Source: Kutzneria buriramensis (GTDB lineage: Bacteria > Actinomycetota > Actinomycetes > Mycobacteriales > Pseudonocardiaceae). Taken from it: 64,000 bases of DNA. Location of the stretch: NCBI RefSeq assembly GCF_003387475.1, contig NZ_QUNO01000017.1, forward strand, positions 186,001-250,000, in the 5' to 3' direction. Below, piece after piece: positions 8,689 through 18,686 of the stretch (positions are counted from its first letter, which is position 1; each line of letters begins with the position of its first letter). The translations under genes were made by a program, and so were the position numbers. The notes under the pieces were generated by a model that was given only the letters and a program-made list of their open reading frames with translations, did no database searches and was not told where the DNA came from.

Positions 8689-9051
8689 AACATCCCCCAG
8701 ATGCCGTACGTAAGCCGTGCACTCGCGCCGGCGGACATCAGTTGAAGACTGCCCGCCAGCGCTACCGGCACGACATCTACCGTCTACTCTAGTAAGGTCC
8801 GGGCGACAATCACAGCGTTATCGAGTGCCGCGATCACGGCAGCACGCTCCCCTCTGGCGTGCTATCGCGTCCCACATTTTCGACACCTCATCCTTGTTTC
8901 GCAACACCAGGCTTTCGGGGCGGACTACTCGCTCGGTATCGGTCGACTACTCGACACCCGAGACACCACCAAGATCACCACAGCCACTACATGTGGTGAC
9001 CATTTTCGCCGTCGACTAATTCTACCAACGGTGACGGCCTAACCTAGGGAC
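8689..9051. promoter_or_regulatory. Divergent promoter region, regulator / serine hydrolase
   Basis: No gene is seen in this 363-nt divergent gap. TAACCT at 9040-9045 followed 6 nt later by ATG looks like the -10 of a leaderless actinobacterial promoter for the serine hydrolase. No convincing -35 or operator repeat was found. Confidence 0.4.
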
Positions 9052-10356
9052 ATGTCGTCACCCATGATTGATACCGCGCGCGTCGAGGACGTACTCGACC
9101 AGCACCTGCGCGGCCAGGTGCCTGGAGCCGCCCTGGCCCTGACCCACGCCGGTGAACCATTGTTTACCAGGTGCTTCGGCCTCGCGGACCTGGCGCGACG
9201 GCAGCCGGTGCAGCCAACGACCGTGTTCCGACTGGCCTCGGTGACCAAGCCCTTCACCGCCCTGGTCATCATGCTGCTGGAACGGGATGGATTGCTCGAC
9301 GTGGACGCTCCGATCCGCGACTACCTGCCAGGTTATCCGGCGCACGCCGCGCGGGTTACAGTCCGACACCTGCTGACCCACACATCGGGAATCCCCAATT
9401 ACATCGCTCAGCCCAGCTACGCCGAAATTATATCGGACAGCCGCCGCACCGACGCCGATCTGCTAGCCTGCTTCGCCGATCGGGAGTTGGATTTCGAACC
9501 AGGCTCGCGCTACGGATACAGTAACTCCGGCTACCGCCTGCTGGACATGATCGCCGAACATGTCACAGGCACGCCCTTCGGCGCGATTCTGGCCGAACGT
9601 GTCTTCACCCCAGCCAAAATGCACCATTCCTACCTGGTGAATCACACCTCCACCACGACGGATCACGCGCGCGGCTACATTGGCGACTCCGACAACTTCA
9701 GCGAGGCGGCCTACTTCAACATCGCCCTGACCGGCGGAGCCGGCCGAATCGGATCCACGCTGGCGGACTTGCTCCGGTTCGACCGGGCGCTGCGCACGGA
9801 ATCGATCGCCGACGCCGACCTACAGTGTCGCCTGTTCAGCCCGGTCCAACTCACCACGGGACGACGGGAGGGGTACGGCCTCGGATGGCGGCTGGGCACC
9901 TACCGTGGCCACCGGCTGATCTACCACGGCGGCGGCATTCCCGGTTACACCAGCCTCTACGTGCGACTGCCCGACGATGACCTCGGCATCGTCCTGTTGA
10001 CCAACCTGGGACGGTTCCCCTGCACGAACTTCGCGCGACGGCTGATCGACGCCGCTCTCGACCAACCGCCGGTGCTACGGTGCGCGATCCCGCTGCCGCA
10101 ATCCACTGTGGACGCGCGCGCTGGGGTCTACGCCGACACGGACTATCGGCTCGACATCACTGCCGAATCGGGGCTCCTGATCGTCTCCTTCCTCGGCCGC
10201 CGTCACCGCATGGCGCCCGTCGATCAGACAACCTATGTCGCACAGGACGATCCCGACATAACCCTCACGTTCCACGACGGTGGGCCCGAACGCGCCTGTA
10301 CCCTGAACTACCCGCTGTGGTGGTGCACCGTCTACCGGCTTACACAGGTCCGCTGA
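9052..10356 (+). CDS. Serine hydrolase of the class C beta-lactamase / DD-peptidase fold
   Basis: This 434-residue protein has the three PBP-like active-site motifs. S63-V-T-K66 holds the nucleophile and general base; Y156-S157-N158 is the second motif; H292-G-G-G is the KTG-equivalent third motif. The family includes D-aminopeptidases, esterases and DD-carboxypeptidases, so the substrate is open. No signal peptide is visible at the chosen start, which suggests a cytoplasmic enzyme. ATG 9052 fits a leaderless transcript; ATG 9064 is the alternative. A hydrophobic C-terminal beta-strand domain (about 345-434) follows the catalytic part. Its position next to the RiPP locus allows a role in peptide maturation or immunity, but nothing in the sequence proves this. 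Confidence 0.85.
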   Translation: MSSPMIDTARVEDVLDQHLRGQVPGAALALTHAGEPLFTRCFGLADLARRQPVQPTTVFRLASVTKPFTALVIMLLERDGLLDVDAPIRDYLPGYPAHAARVTVRHLLTHTSGIPNYIAQPSYAEIISDSRRTDADLLACFADRELDFEPGSRYGYSNSGYRLLDMIAEHVTGTPFGAILAERVFTPAKMHHSYLVNHTSTTTDHARGYIGDSDNFSEAAYFNIALTGGAGRIGSTLADLLRFDRALRTESIADADLQCRLFSPVQLTTGRREGYGLGWRLGTYRGHRLIYHGGGIPGYTSLYVRLPDDDLGIVLLTNLGRFPCTNFARRLIDAALDQPPVLRCAIPLPQSTVDARAGVYADTDYRLDITAESGLLIVSFLGRRHRMAPVDQTTYVAQDDPDITLTFHDGGPERACTLNYPLWWCTVYRLTQVR

Positions 10357-10436
10357 GGACTCCTCAATCCGGACGTCGTGCGCTACGCTGCCCCGGAATC
10401 CATCAATTGCGGATATTGTCCCTGGGGGGATAGGTC

Positions 10437-10625
10437 ATGAAGCGTTCAGTACTGGGCGGCCTGGTGATCGCCGCCGCCGTCGCCGTGCTCGCCGTCGGCG
10501 TGAGCGGAACGAGCAGCGTCGCGGCCCCGGATCTGCACCGGTCGGTGAACAGCTACGTCGCCACCACGTACCAGCCGAACGCCGGTACCCACATCGAGGA
10601 ACCAGCGCTGGGCGGACACCACTGA
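10437..10625 (+). CDS. Small secreted peptide of unknown function (62 aa)
   Basis: The ATG sits 6 nt behind GGGGGGA, a strong ribosome site. The first 30 residues form a classic Sec signal peptide: KR, a hydrophobic run of Gly, Val, Ile, Ala and Leu, then a cleavage region ending SSVAA. The mature part would be about 32 residues, starting PDLHRSVNSYVATTYQ and ending in GGHH, with no cysteine. I do not recognise a family. It lies 80 nt after the serine hydrolase gene and converges with the AfsR-like regulator, so a signalling peptide, a toxin for the nearby SdpAB-like proteins, or an unrelated exported peptide are all possible. Confidence 0.7.
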   Translation: MKRSVLGGLVIAAAVAVLAVGVSGTSSVAAPDLHRSVNSYVATTYQPNAGTHIEEPALGGHH

Positions 10626-10635
10626 ACCGGAGCGG

Positions 10636-10680
10636 AGGTGTCCTTCCTCGATCGCCCGCAGCGTTCGAGGAAGGACACTT
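10636..10680. terminator. Bidirectional hairpin terminator
   Basis: Arms 10636-10651 and 10665-10680 pair over 16 positions with one G-T pair around a 13-nt loop. It lies between the convergent small-peptide and AfsR-like genes. Confidence 0.75.
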
Positions 10681-10683
10681 CCG

Positions 10684-13600
10684 TCAGTCCGACCTGATGG
10701 CGATCCGACAGCGCACGCAGTCTGCGTTTGAGTCCGTCAGGGAGTCGAGATGGCGGCGCGCGTAATCGGCGTCGATCATGCCGTCCGGGTATGACTCGAG
10801 CGCCTGTGTCCAGTGCGATTGCGCCTGTTCCAGTCGCTGTCGCGTCCAGGCGATGTGCGCGAGCCCTTCGTATGATCGCGCGACGTGGCGGGCGAAGCCG
10901 TACTTGAGCGAGTACTCCTGGGCCCGCTCGAAAATCTCGCCGGCCTTCTCGAGATCGCCCGTGCTGAACATCGCTTCGCCGAGCGTATTCAGGATTTCGC
11001 ATTCGCTCTTGCGGATGCCGATACGCCGGGCCAGGGCCAGCGCCTGCCGGCCGTTGTCCAACGCGCTCTCTAAGTTCCCCAATGCCCGGCCGGTATAGCA
11101 CAGGCCGAGCAGCGACGTCATCGTGCCGGTCTCGAAACTGGCCCGCCGGCTGGCCTCGCCCACCTGCTCGAACGTCCGCTCGGCTTGCCGGTGCTGCCCC
11201 TGAAAATGCAGTACCATACCAATATTCCACAGCTTCAGGGTGGTGCGGCGAGGAAATTCACCGTTGGCCTTTTCGATCTCCAGCGCGCGCCGGCCGAGAG
11301 TCGCCGCCTCCTCGAAGCGGCCGAGATCCCGGCAGATCACGCCCAGATTGTTGGCGATCACGGCGTTCAGACTCGTACTGCGGCCCCGCGCGAGAATCTC
11401 CTCAGCGAGGCGGTACGTTTCGTAGGCCTTCTGCAGCTGATCGTCTGTGTGATACATGAATCCGAGGTCGGTAAGCTGCGCGGCCTCCCGATAGGTGTCG
11501 CCGGTCCGGCGGCTCAGCGCGAGAGCGCGCTCGATGTATCTGCGGGCCTCGGCGGTCGAACCGCGCTGCCGGCAGGCAGCGGCGATGACATGCAGGCATA
11601 CGGACTGGCCGTTCAGGTCGTTGTCGGCCTCGGCGGCCCGCAATCCCTTTTCCAACAGAGCACGTGTGTTTCCTGCGTAGTTGCGCGACTTCAGGTACGG
11701 ATGCAGGGCACCGACGAGCTGCCAGCAGAGCCGGTGCCAGCCGTCGTCGGCAGCAAGATGGGCGACGGCACGAATATTGGCGTACTCCACGTCCAGCAGC
11801 CTCATCGCCTCATCGCTGGAATATGCGGTCTTCACGTGGTTCGGCTCGTAGTCGCTGCCCGGCACCTTCTGCTCGACGTCCGTGGACCGCGGGCCGTCGC
11901 CCTTGAGATGCTTACCCCAGGTGTCGGCCGACTGGAGGTAGTAGCTCAGGAGCCGCCCCTCGGCCGCCCGCCGATCCTCCTCACTGTCGAGCCCCGTGCA
12001 CAGCTCGTTCGCGCAGTCCCGAACCAGGTCGTGGAAGTAGTACCGGCCGACAGTGTCCTGACGGACCAGGTTGTCGTCGAGCAGTGTCTCCAGGAACACC
12101 TCGGCTTCGTCCAGCGGGAGACCGGCCAGTGCAGCTGCGGCGTACGCGTCGAAATCGGGCCCCGGGTGGAGGCCAAGCAGCCGGAACAGCCGGTACTGCT
12201 GGTCAGACAGGTAGCGGCAGGACAGTCGGAGCGCGGACATCACGCCGCGGTCGCCGGTCTGCAGGAACCGCTTGCGTCGGGCCTGGCTGTCCAGACGCTC
12301 GACGAGATCGGCGACAAGCCAGCCCTGTCGATCGCGCAGCCGGGCTGCGGCGATCCGGATCGCCAGCGGCAGCCGCCCGCACAGCTCGACTGCCGTCGCC
12401 ACCGCCTCCGGTTCCGCAGCGGCTCGGTCCTCGCCGATGATCTGGGTAAATAGCGTCCTGGCGTCGTCGATCGGGAGGACGTCCAGGGACAGCGGGACTA
12501 TGCCCTCCAGCGCGGTCAGCCGCCGCCGGCTCGTGACGATCACCAGGATGCCTGGTGTGCCAGGCAGCAGCGGCCGGATCTGCGCGGCGTCCAGTGCGTT
12601 GTCGAGAATGATGACGGCCCGCTTGCCCGCCATGCGCGAGCGCCAGTGGGCCAGCCGGTTGTCCAGGTCGGCCGGCACGCTCTCCACCGGCACGCCGCAG
12701 GCGCGCAGCAGCGTGTCGAGCGCCTGCTCCGATGTGACCGGCTCGACTCCGAGGCTGAAGCCGTGTAGATCGATGAAGTACTGGCCGTCCGGGAAGTCCT
12801 GAGCGATTCTATGGGCGAGATGGACCGCAAGCGTGGTCTTGCCGACCCCACCCATGCCGTCGATGGCCGAGATCACGAGGGCGGTGGGGAGGGTGGACTT
12901 CGCCTCCGACACCAGCTGGACCAACTCGGTGGCGCGGCCGGAGAAGTCCCTCGTGTCACGAGGCAGGAGACACCGCCCCGCCACCTCCTCAACCGAAGAC
13001 GCCTCATTCGGCTCCTCGCGCGTGGGGCTGTCCACCGGAAGCGAGCCCGGCCCTGACACGACCGCCTCGGCGGTGCCATTGAGAATGGCCGACTGCACAG
13101 CACGAAGCTGCGGACCGGGATCAAGTCCCAGCTCTTCTGCCATCAGCCGTCGACCTCGGTCGTATACATCGAGCGCGTCGGCCTGACGTCCGCTCAGGTG
13201 CAGCGCCAGCATCAACGTGCCGCGCAGCGACTCACGCAGTGGGTGTTCAGCGACGAGGCCGCGCAGTTCGCCGACGATCGCATTGGCCTCGCCCGCGCGC
13301 AGCCGTAGGGACGCGAGATCCTCCACTGCCGTCAGCCGCTGTTCCTGGAGGCTCGTAGCCGCGATGTCGATGGACGGGCTGCGTAGTCCGGACAACACGT
13401 CTCCGCGCCACATCGCCAGCGCCGCCCGAAGGTGGGTGATCGCGGCGTCCACTCGGCCGTGCGATTCGGCGATCTTGGCCTCGCGAATTCGCCGGCCGAA
13501 CTCCTCCCGGTCGACCGACGACGCCGAGGCATCCAGCCGATATCCGGCCTCGGTTGTCGTCACTCGCACGTCCTCAGCGGATGCGGCGAAATTCCGGCGA

Positions 13601-13803
13601 AGGCTGCCGACTGCGTTGTGCACCTGCTGCCGCACCGAGTCGGGCGGCGTGTCCCACAGCTCGTCCACAAGGTGCTCGAACGTCACGACCCGATTCAGGT
13701 TAAGGAGCAGCAGGGCCAGCAGTTTGCGTTGTCGGGTGCCGACGACCCGTATCGGATGTCCTTGGCTCCTCGCCTCCAGAGGACCCAGAATCAGGAACTC
13801 CAC
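10684..13803 (-). CDS. AfsR/SARP-family transcriptional regulator with NB-ARC and TPR domains
   Basis: This 1039-residue regulator has an N-terminal OmpR-like winged helix (MEFLILGPLEARSQG...RKLLALLLL), a BTAD domain (about 95-245), an NB-ARC ATPase with Walker A GGVGKTTLAVHLAH (about 315-330) and Walker B VIILDNA, and a C-terminal TPR array (about 680-1030). Proteins of this layout (AfsR) activate secondary-metabolite genes in response to ATP and phosphorylation. GTG 13803 is chosen because GGGGGGAGA precedes it and the SARP fold begins there; extending to 13977 adds an Arg-rich leader unlike the family. The gene is divergent from the sdpA-like operon, a likely target, and converges with the small secreted peptide gene. 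Confidence 0.9.
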   Translation of the reverse strand: MEFLILGPLEARSQGHPIRVVGTRQRKLLALLLLNLNRVVTFEHLVDELWDTPPDSVRQQVHNAVGSLRRNFAASAEDVRVTTTEAGYRLDASASSVDREEFGRRIREAKIAESHGRVDAAITHLRAALAMWRGDVLSGLRSPSIDIAATSLQEQRLTAVEDLASLRLRAGEANAIVGELRGLVAEHPLRESLRGTLMLALHLSGRQADALDVYDRGRRLMAEELGLDPGPQLRAVQSAILNGTAEAVVSGPGSLPVDSPTREEPNEASSVEEVAGRCLLPRDTRDFSGRATELVQLVSEAKSTLPTALVISAIDGMGGVGKTTLAVHLAHRIAQDFPDGQYFIDLHGFSLGVEPVTSEQALDTLLRACGVPVESVPADLDNRLAHWRSRMAGKRAVIILDNALDAAQIRPLLPGTPGILVIVTSRRRLTALEGIVPLSLDVLPIDDARTLFTQIIGEDRAAAEPEAVATAVELCGRLPLAIRIAAARLRDRQGWLVADLVERLDSQARRKRFLQTGDRGVMSALRLSCRYLSDQQYRLFRLLGLHPGPDFDAYAAAALAGLPLDEAEVFLETLLDDNLVRQDTVGRYYFHDLVRDCANELCTGLDSEEDRRAAEGRLLSYYLQSADTWGKHLKGDGPRSTDVEQKVPGSDYEPNHVKTAYSSDEAMRLLDVEYANIRAVAHLAADDGWHRLCWQLVGALHPYLKSRNYAGNTRALLEKGLRAAEADNDLNGQSVCLHVIAAACRQRGSTAEARRYIERALALSRRTGDTYREAAQLTDLGFMYHTDDQLQKAYETYRLAEEILARGRSTSLNAVIANNLGVICRDLGRFEEAATLGRRALEIEKANGEFPRRTTLKLWNIGMVLHFQGQHRQAERTFEQVGEASRRASFETGTMTSLLGLCYTGRALGNLESALDNGRQALALARRIGIRKSECEILNTLGEAMFSTGDLEKAGEIFERAQEYSLKYGFARHVARSYEGLAHIAWTRQRLEQAQSHWTQALESYPDGMIDADYARRHLDSLTDSNADCVRCRIAIRSD

Positions 13804-14097
13804 ACGATCTCTCCCCCCACGTTCAGCCTGGCTGACCCGCCAGCGACGGGCTGTCCGCCGCCCCGAGCCGGCGGACAATGGCACAAACGACCAGTGCCGA
13901 ACAGCGACGAACGTATGTGACTCGCGCCACTCTTGCCGCCGCGACGGAGGCCATTCGTGCGATAGGGACTCAACCAAGGCTATCAGAGCAGTCCTCAGGT
14001 GGGCCCAGAGTAGCGAAGACCGAACCGGGCGATCCGCTTGACCGATCCGTCCGCATGGGGGAGTGTGTGGCCTGAAGGCAATGTGGGGGCTACGATC

Positions 14098-14706
14098 GTG
14101 CGAATCGGCAAGATGGGATCATCGGGATCGCCGGCTGTCGTCGGTTACGAAAATGAGCATGCCCGTCGCGGGTTCGGGCTGACACTCACGATCCTTCTTG
14201 TCAGCCTGCTGATATCCATGCTGGCCCAGTGGGGCGGCGGCATCGCGCCGGATCTGGTCGGAGACCACCTCGGCGCTTATGCCGTGATCTGGCCACAGGG
14301 CTGGTCGTTTTTCACTGATCTCAGCGGAAAGAATGTCCTCACGGCCTATCGAGTGAGTCCGGACGGCATGCGTCTCACCCTCGAGACACAACGCCAGGAG
14401 TGGTCCGACTTCACCTGGGGGCTCGACCGGGCCGGCGATTCTGCGGCTTTCGAGATAACGCAGCTGGCCCAGGAGGTTCCCGACCGATACTGGCGGGCCT
14501 GTGAGGCTGCGAATCCCGCGGAATGCGGCCCGTTTCTACCAACATCGTCAAACCTCGCCCTGACGAACTCGTCGACGACGCCGACCCTGTGCGGGCCTAC
14601 GGTGATCGCCATCGATCGGCCGAACTTTCCGCCTTCGGGAGACCTACCGACCTCGCCGCGTCGCGTCGCGCGGGTCGCACTGGTGAATCTGACATGCGCA
14701 AGGTGA
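14098..14706 (+). CDS. sdpA: SdpA-family antimicrobial-peptide maturation protein
   Basis: The product is about 202 residues. It has an N-terminal membrane anchor (GFGLTLTILLVSLLISMLAQ) followed by VIWPQGWSFFTDLSGKN, which matches the PQGWxFFT signature of SdpA, a protein needed with SdpB to mature the SdpC toxin in Bacillus subtilis. The remainder would face the outside and contains cysteine pairs (RACEAANPAECGPF). GTG 14098 is preferred because GGGGG lies 8 nt upstream; TTG 14038 and ATG 14113 are alternatives. The 3' end overlaps the sdpB-like start by 13 nt, which implies translational coupling. It is divergent from the AfsR-type regulator. No SdpC-like toxin gene is adjacent. Confidence 0.8.
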   Translation: MRIGKMGSSGSPAVVGYENEHARRGFGLTLTILLVSLLISMLAQWGGGIAPDLVGDHLGAYAVIWPQGWSFFTDLSGKNVLTAYRVSPDGMRLTLETQRQEWSDFTWGLDRAGDSAAFEITQLAQEVPDRYWRACEAANPAECGPFLPTSSNLALTNSSTTPTLCGPTVIAIDRPNFPPSGDLPTSPRRVARVALVNLTCAR

Positions 14707-15617
14707 CCGACGCAGTGCGACTCGTGTCCCACGCCGCGACAGCATTCGAGCCGCGATGTCGCTGGCTGGCGATCGGCCGATCACTACTCGCCTTTGCGAC
14801 GCTGACCGAAATCCTGTTCACCCCCGACTCGGCCCTGTTCGCTGACGCCACCGGGCTGACTTCCGGCATGCGGTGCGACACTGTCCGTTCCCTCTCGCTG
14901 TGGTGTCTGGACAGCGGCTTGACCGGCCACGTCCTGATCAGCCGCATAGTCGCGGTTGGCACGCTGGCCATAGTGGGCGCCGGTTACCGCCCGCGCTGGA
15001 CCTGCGTTCCGCACTGGTATGTCACCTACAGCCTGGCCGCGAGCATGACGGTAGCCAACGGCGGGGACAGCGCGGCGGTCGTGCTAACACTGCTGCTTGT
15101 TCCGCTCTGCCTCGGCGACGACCGGGTCTGGCAGTGGCGGGCACCAGCAAGGCCGCTTGGAGCGCGGTGGCGGGGCAGCGCGTTTGCCGCGCAACTCGTG
15201 ATCCGTTTTCAGCTATGCATAATCTACGTCACGGCCGCCGTCACGAAACTGGCAGATCCAGCTTGGCGAGGCGGCAGCGCCTTCTATTTCGTGGCAAACG
15301 ACCCCTATGTTGGCATTCCGACTGCCGCCTCCCAACTGATTCTACCCACCCTAGACACGCCGTGGCTGATCAGGAGCATCACCTGGTCGGTCATTGCCGT
15401 GCAGTTGTTCATCGCACTGACAATTATCGGCCGCCGCCGATTGCGTTCAATTGCCGTTTTTCTGGTCGCCGCACTGCACGTGTCGATAATTGTCGTAATG
15501 AGCCTGCCAAGCTTCGGACTGATCATGATAGCGTTCTCAATGATCGCTTACGGTGGAGAATTCGCGGACATTGCTGCAGAAAAACGAGAGGATCATCGTC
15601 GTGGCCTCGCAAGCTGA
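14694..15617 (+). CDS. sdpB: SdpB-family (HTTM domain) membrane protein
   Basis: This 307-residue multi-pass membrane protein has about 6-8 hydrophobic helices, with IGRSLLAFATLTEILF near the N-terminus and RFQLCIIYVTAAVTKLADPA followed by WRGGSAFYFVAND in the middle. These are hallmarks of SdpB and related HTTM (vitamin K-dependent carboxylase-like) proteins. In the Bacillus sporulation-delaying-protein system, SdpA and SdpB together process the secreted toxin precursor. ATG 14694 lies inside the sdpA-like 3' end, and the stop overlaps the GNAT gene by 17 nt, so the three genes are tightly coupled. The C-terminus is short, charged and cytoplasmic. Confidence 0.82.
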   Translation: MRKVTDAVRLVSHAATAFEPRCRWLAIGRSLLAFATLTEILFTPDSALFADATGLTSGMRCDTVRSLSLWCLDSGLTGHVLISRIVAVGTLAIVGAGYRPRWTCVPHWYVTYSLAASMTVANGGDSAAVVLTLLLVPLCLGDDRVWQWRAPARPLGARWRGSAFAAQLVIRFQLCIIYVTAAVTKLADPAWRGGSAFYFVANDPYVGIPTAASQLILPTLDTPWLIRSITWSVIAVQLFIALTIIGRRRLRSIAVFLVAALHVSIIVVMSLPSFGLIMIAFSMIAYGGEFADIAAEKREDHRRGLAS

Positions 15618-16620
15618 CATCAGGCCGTGTAACCCAGATCAGACGGATGAGGCCGCACTGGCGGAGTACCACAAACTGGCCGTTGCGAGCGCAAAGATCG
15701 ACCGCCCACACGAGCCGGCCACGAGCTACGAGGCGGTGATCGGCCGATTGCGTAGGCCCAGTACCGATGCCGATGCCGTTCGACACTGGTTCGCGTATCA
15801 GGCTGGCAAGGTGGTCGGGCACATGATGGTCAACCTACCGATGCTGGAGACCCACGACGTCGCCTCGGTCGAGATCACCGTGCATCCGGATTCGCGCCGA
15901 CAGGGCATCGGCATCGACTTCCTGCGCACTCTTTTTCCGGTCTTGCGTGCCGAGGGGCGGACCACCGTCGAGGGCTGGTGGATCACCGGAGGCGGTGTCG
16001 GCGAACGGTGGGCCGTCGCGCGCGGCTTTCGACTGACGCATGCGACCGTGAGCCAGCGGCTGGCGCTTCAAGACGCCGATCCGGCCGCCTGGGCGGTCGA
16101 ACCGCCGGCTGGCTATCGTGTCGTTCGGTGGATCGGCCAAGCGCCCGATGACCTGATCATTTCCTACGCCGACGCACGTGGCGCAATTCATGACGCGCCC
16201 CTCGGTCAAGCGGCTTACGAGTCACCGGAGTGGACTCCAGAGCGGGTCCGAGTCGCCGAGCGTGCCTTGCGCGACCGCGGCGTGGAGCAGCGCGTGGTCG
16301 TCGCTGTTCATGAAGCCTCCGGCGCAGTGGCCGGCACTACCGAGGTGGAACTGCTGCCACACACCAAGGGGGTGGTCCACCAGCGCGACACCTCCGTTCT
16401 GCCCGCGCATCGCGGACACGGCATCGGGGCGTACATCAAGGCGCACATGATCAATTGGCTGATGGCCGACTACCCCGACCTCACCCGGATCCAAACCACG
16501 ACCGGCGCCGAGAACGTGCACATGATCAGGGTCAACCGGGCACTTGGATTCGTCATTGCGCGTTCCTGGGTCGTCGCGACCGGCGAGCTCGCAGCCCTGG
16601 AAGCCCAACTCCCGTCCTAA
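15601..16620 (+). CDS. GNAT-family N-acetyltransferase with two GNAT repeats
   Basis: The 339-residue product has an acetyl-CoA-binding motif in each half: EITVHPDSRRQGIGIDFLRT (about 95-115) and SVLPAHRGHGIGAYIKAHMI (about 265-285), each with the R/Q-x-x-G-x-G/A turn. Double-GNAT proteins include mycothiol synthase and antibiotic-modifying enzymes. GTG 15601 is chosen because GAGAGGA precedes it by about 8 nt; the open frame upstream lies inside sdpB. The 17-nt overlap with the SdpB-like gene makes it part of the same transcript. Acetylation of the peptide toxin as immunity, or modification of another target, is inference from context only. Confidence 0.85.
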   Translation: MASQADIRPCNPDQTDEAALAEYHKLAVASAKIDRPHEPATSYEAVIGRLRRPSTDADAVRHWFAYQAGKVVGHMMVNLPMLETHDVASVEITVHPDSRRQGIGIDFLRTLFPVLRAEGRTTVEGWWITGGGVGERWAVARGFRLTHATVSQRLALQDADPAAWAVEPPAGYRVVRWIGQAPDDLIISYADARGAIHDAPLGQAAYESPEWTPERVRVAERALRDRGVEQRVVVAVHEASGAVAGTTEVELLPHTKGVVHQRDTSVLPAHRGHGIGAYIKAHMINWLMADYPDLTRIQTTTGAENVHMIRVNRALGFVIARSWVVATGELAALEAQLPS

Positions 16621-16840
16621 ATCGCAACGCCGCCGTTGGAAGCTCCCTCGGCACTCGTCGCACTGTCGCCAGCGATGTCTTAAGGAGTCCTTTGCTACTG
16701 TCGGAATTTCGCGAATTGACGGGGTTGCATGCCGTAATCAACCCAAAAACGCCGAGCTTCCTATTGCATGCCTGTGGGGTTCCAGAAGTCGGTCCACGCA
16801 TCCGACCTACGGCAACGGACACATGACGGGCAGGGCATGA

Positions 16841-17912
<1,072 letters not shown>

Positions 17913-18071
17913 AACCGCTGGTCAGCAGCGGTGACCTACTTTTGGAACCCAACAGGTCCCCATCTCCGAATGGCGCTCCCCTGACGCGCCTCCCTCGCAC
18001 ATGGACATGATCGAGCGCCGATTCCTCGCGGTGACGGCAGGTCCGCGTCCGTTGCCCCTCGGCCGTCGGGT

Positions 18072-18638
18072 TCAGGTGATGGCGGGTGGGATCCGTGGCC
18101 GCACAGCGGCGACGAAGCGCGGGACGGTCCGCACGAATCCGGCCAGGAACGCCTCCACCGTGACTGGTGGGTTCCTCTTGTCCGCCACCAAGTCTCGCAA
18201 ACATTGGACCGTCTGCTGTGGATAGAGATCCAACTGGTTCAGCAGGAAGTCGTCAGGCCCCATGGCGTCGAGGTCGTACGGGTCGAGCGCGGACCGAGGG
18301 AAGTCTTTGAGGTTCGCGGTGACGATGACCGCCGCGTCCGCCCTCACCGCGGCTGCCAGCACATGCCTGTCCTTCGGATGGTTGGTCATCGAGTCGATCA
18401 GGTCCTCGTACCCTGTGACCTCGGCGTCCGGGAAAGCCGCCCGCATGAACCCGATCCGCCTGTCCGCTTTAGCCTCAGTCACGTCGTCGAACTTGAGCAT
18501 ATTGCGCCTGACCTCCGCCAACACGCCTGCCGACCACAGCGGGCGGTAGGTGTCAGCTTCGGCCAGACGCAGCAACAGATCGGTCAGGTTGACGGGGACC
18601 AGGACGCAGGCGTCCAGGAGAGCGGGGAACGCGGGCAC
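18072..18638 (-). CDS. PIN-domain ribonuclease, probable toxin
   Basis: This 188-residue protein has the conserved acidic set of PIN nucleases: D9 in LLDACVLVP, E42 in GVLAEVRRN, D90 in HPKDRHVLAAAV and D112 in VTANLKDFP. These coordinate the metal ion for RNA cleavage. It is longer than a typical VapC (about 130), with a C-terminal extension. The gene begins 48 nt after the HTH-domain gene at 18687-19163 and is co-directional with it, an antitoxin-then-toxin order. RNA targets cannot be predicted. Confidence 0.85.
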   Translation of the reverse strand: MPAFPALLDACVLVPVNLTDLLLRLAEADTYRPLWSAGVLAEVRRNMLKFDDVTEAKADRRIGFMRAAFPDAEVTGYEDLIDSMTNHPKDRHVLAAAVRADAAVIVTANLKDFPRSALDPYDLDAMGPDDFLLNQLDLYPQQTVQCLRDLVADKRNPPVTVEAFLAGFVRTVPRFVAAVRPRIPPAIT

Positions 18639-18686
18639 ACCCCCAGTTTCGCAGTCACCTAGCTGTTCGCGTCGTCGGCACGCCCA

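Noticed and set aside
13801-13977. N-terminal extension of the AfsR-like protein
   Set aside because: It is open but Arg/Ser-rich and unlike SARP proteins; the GTG at 13803 has a strong ribosome site and begins the winged-helix domain.
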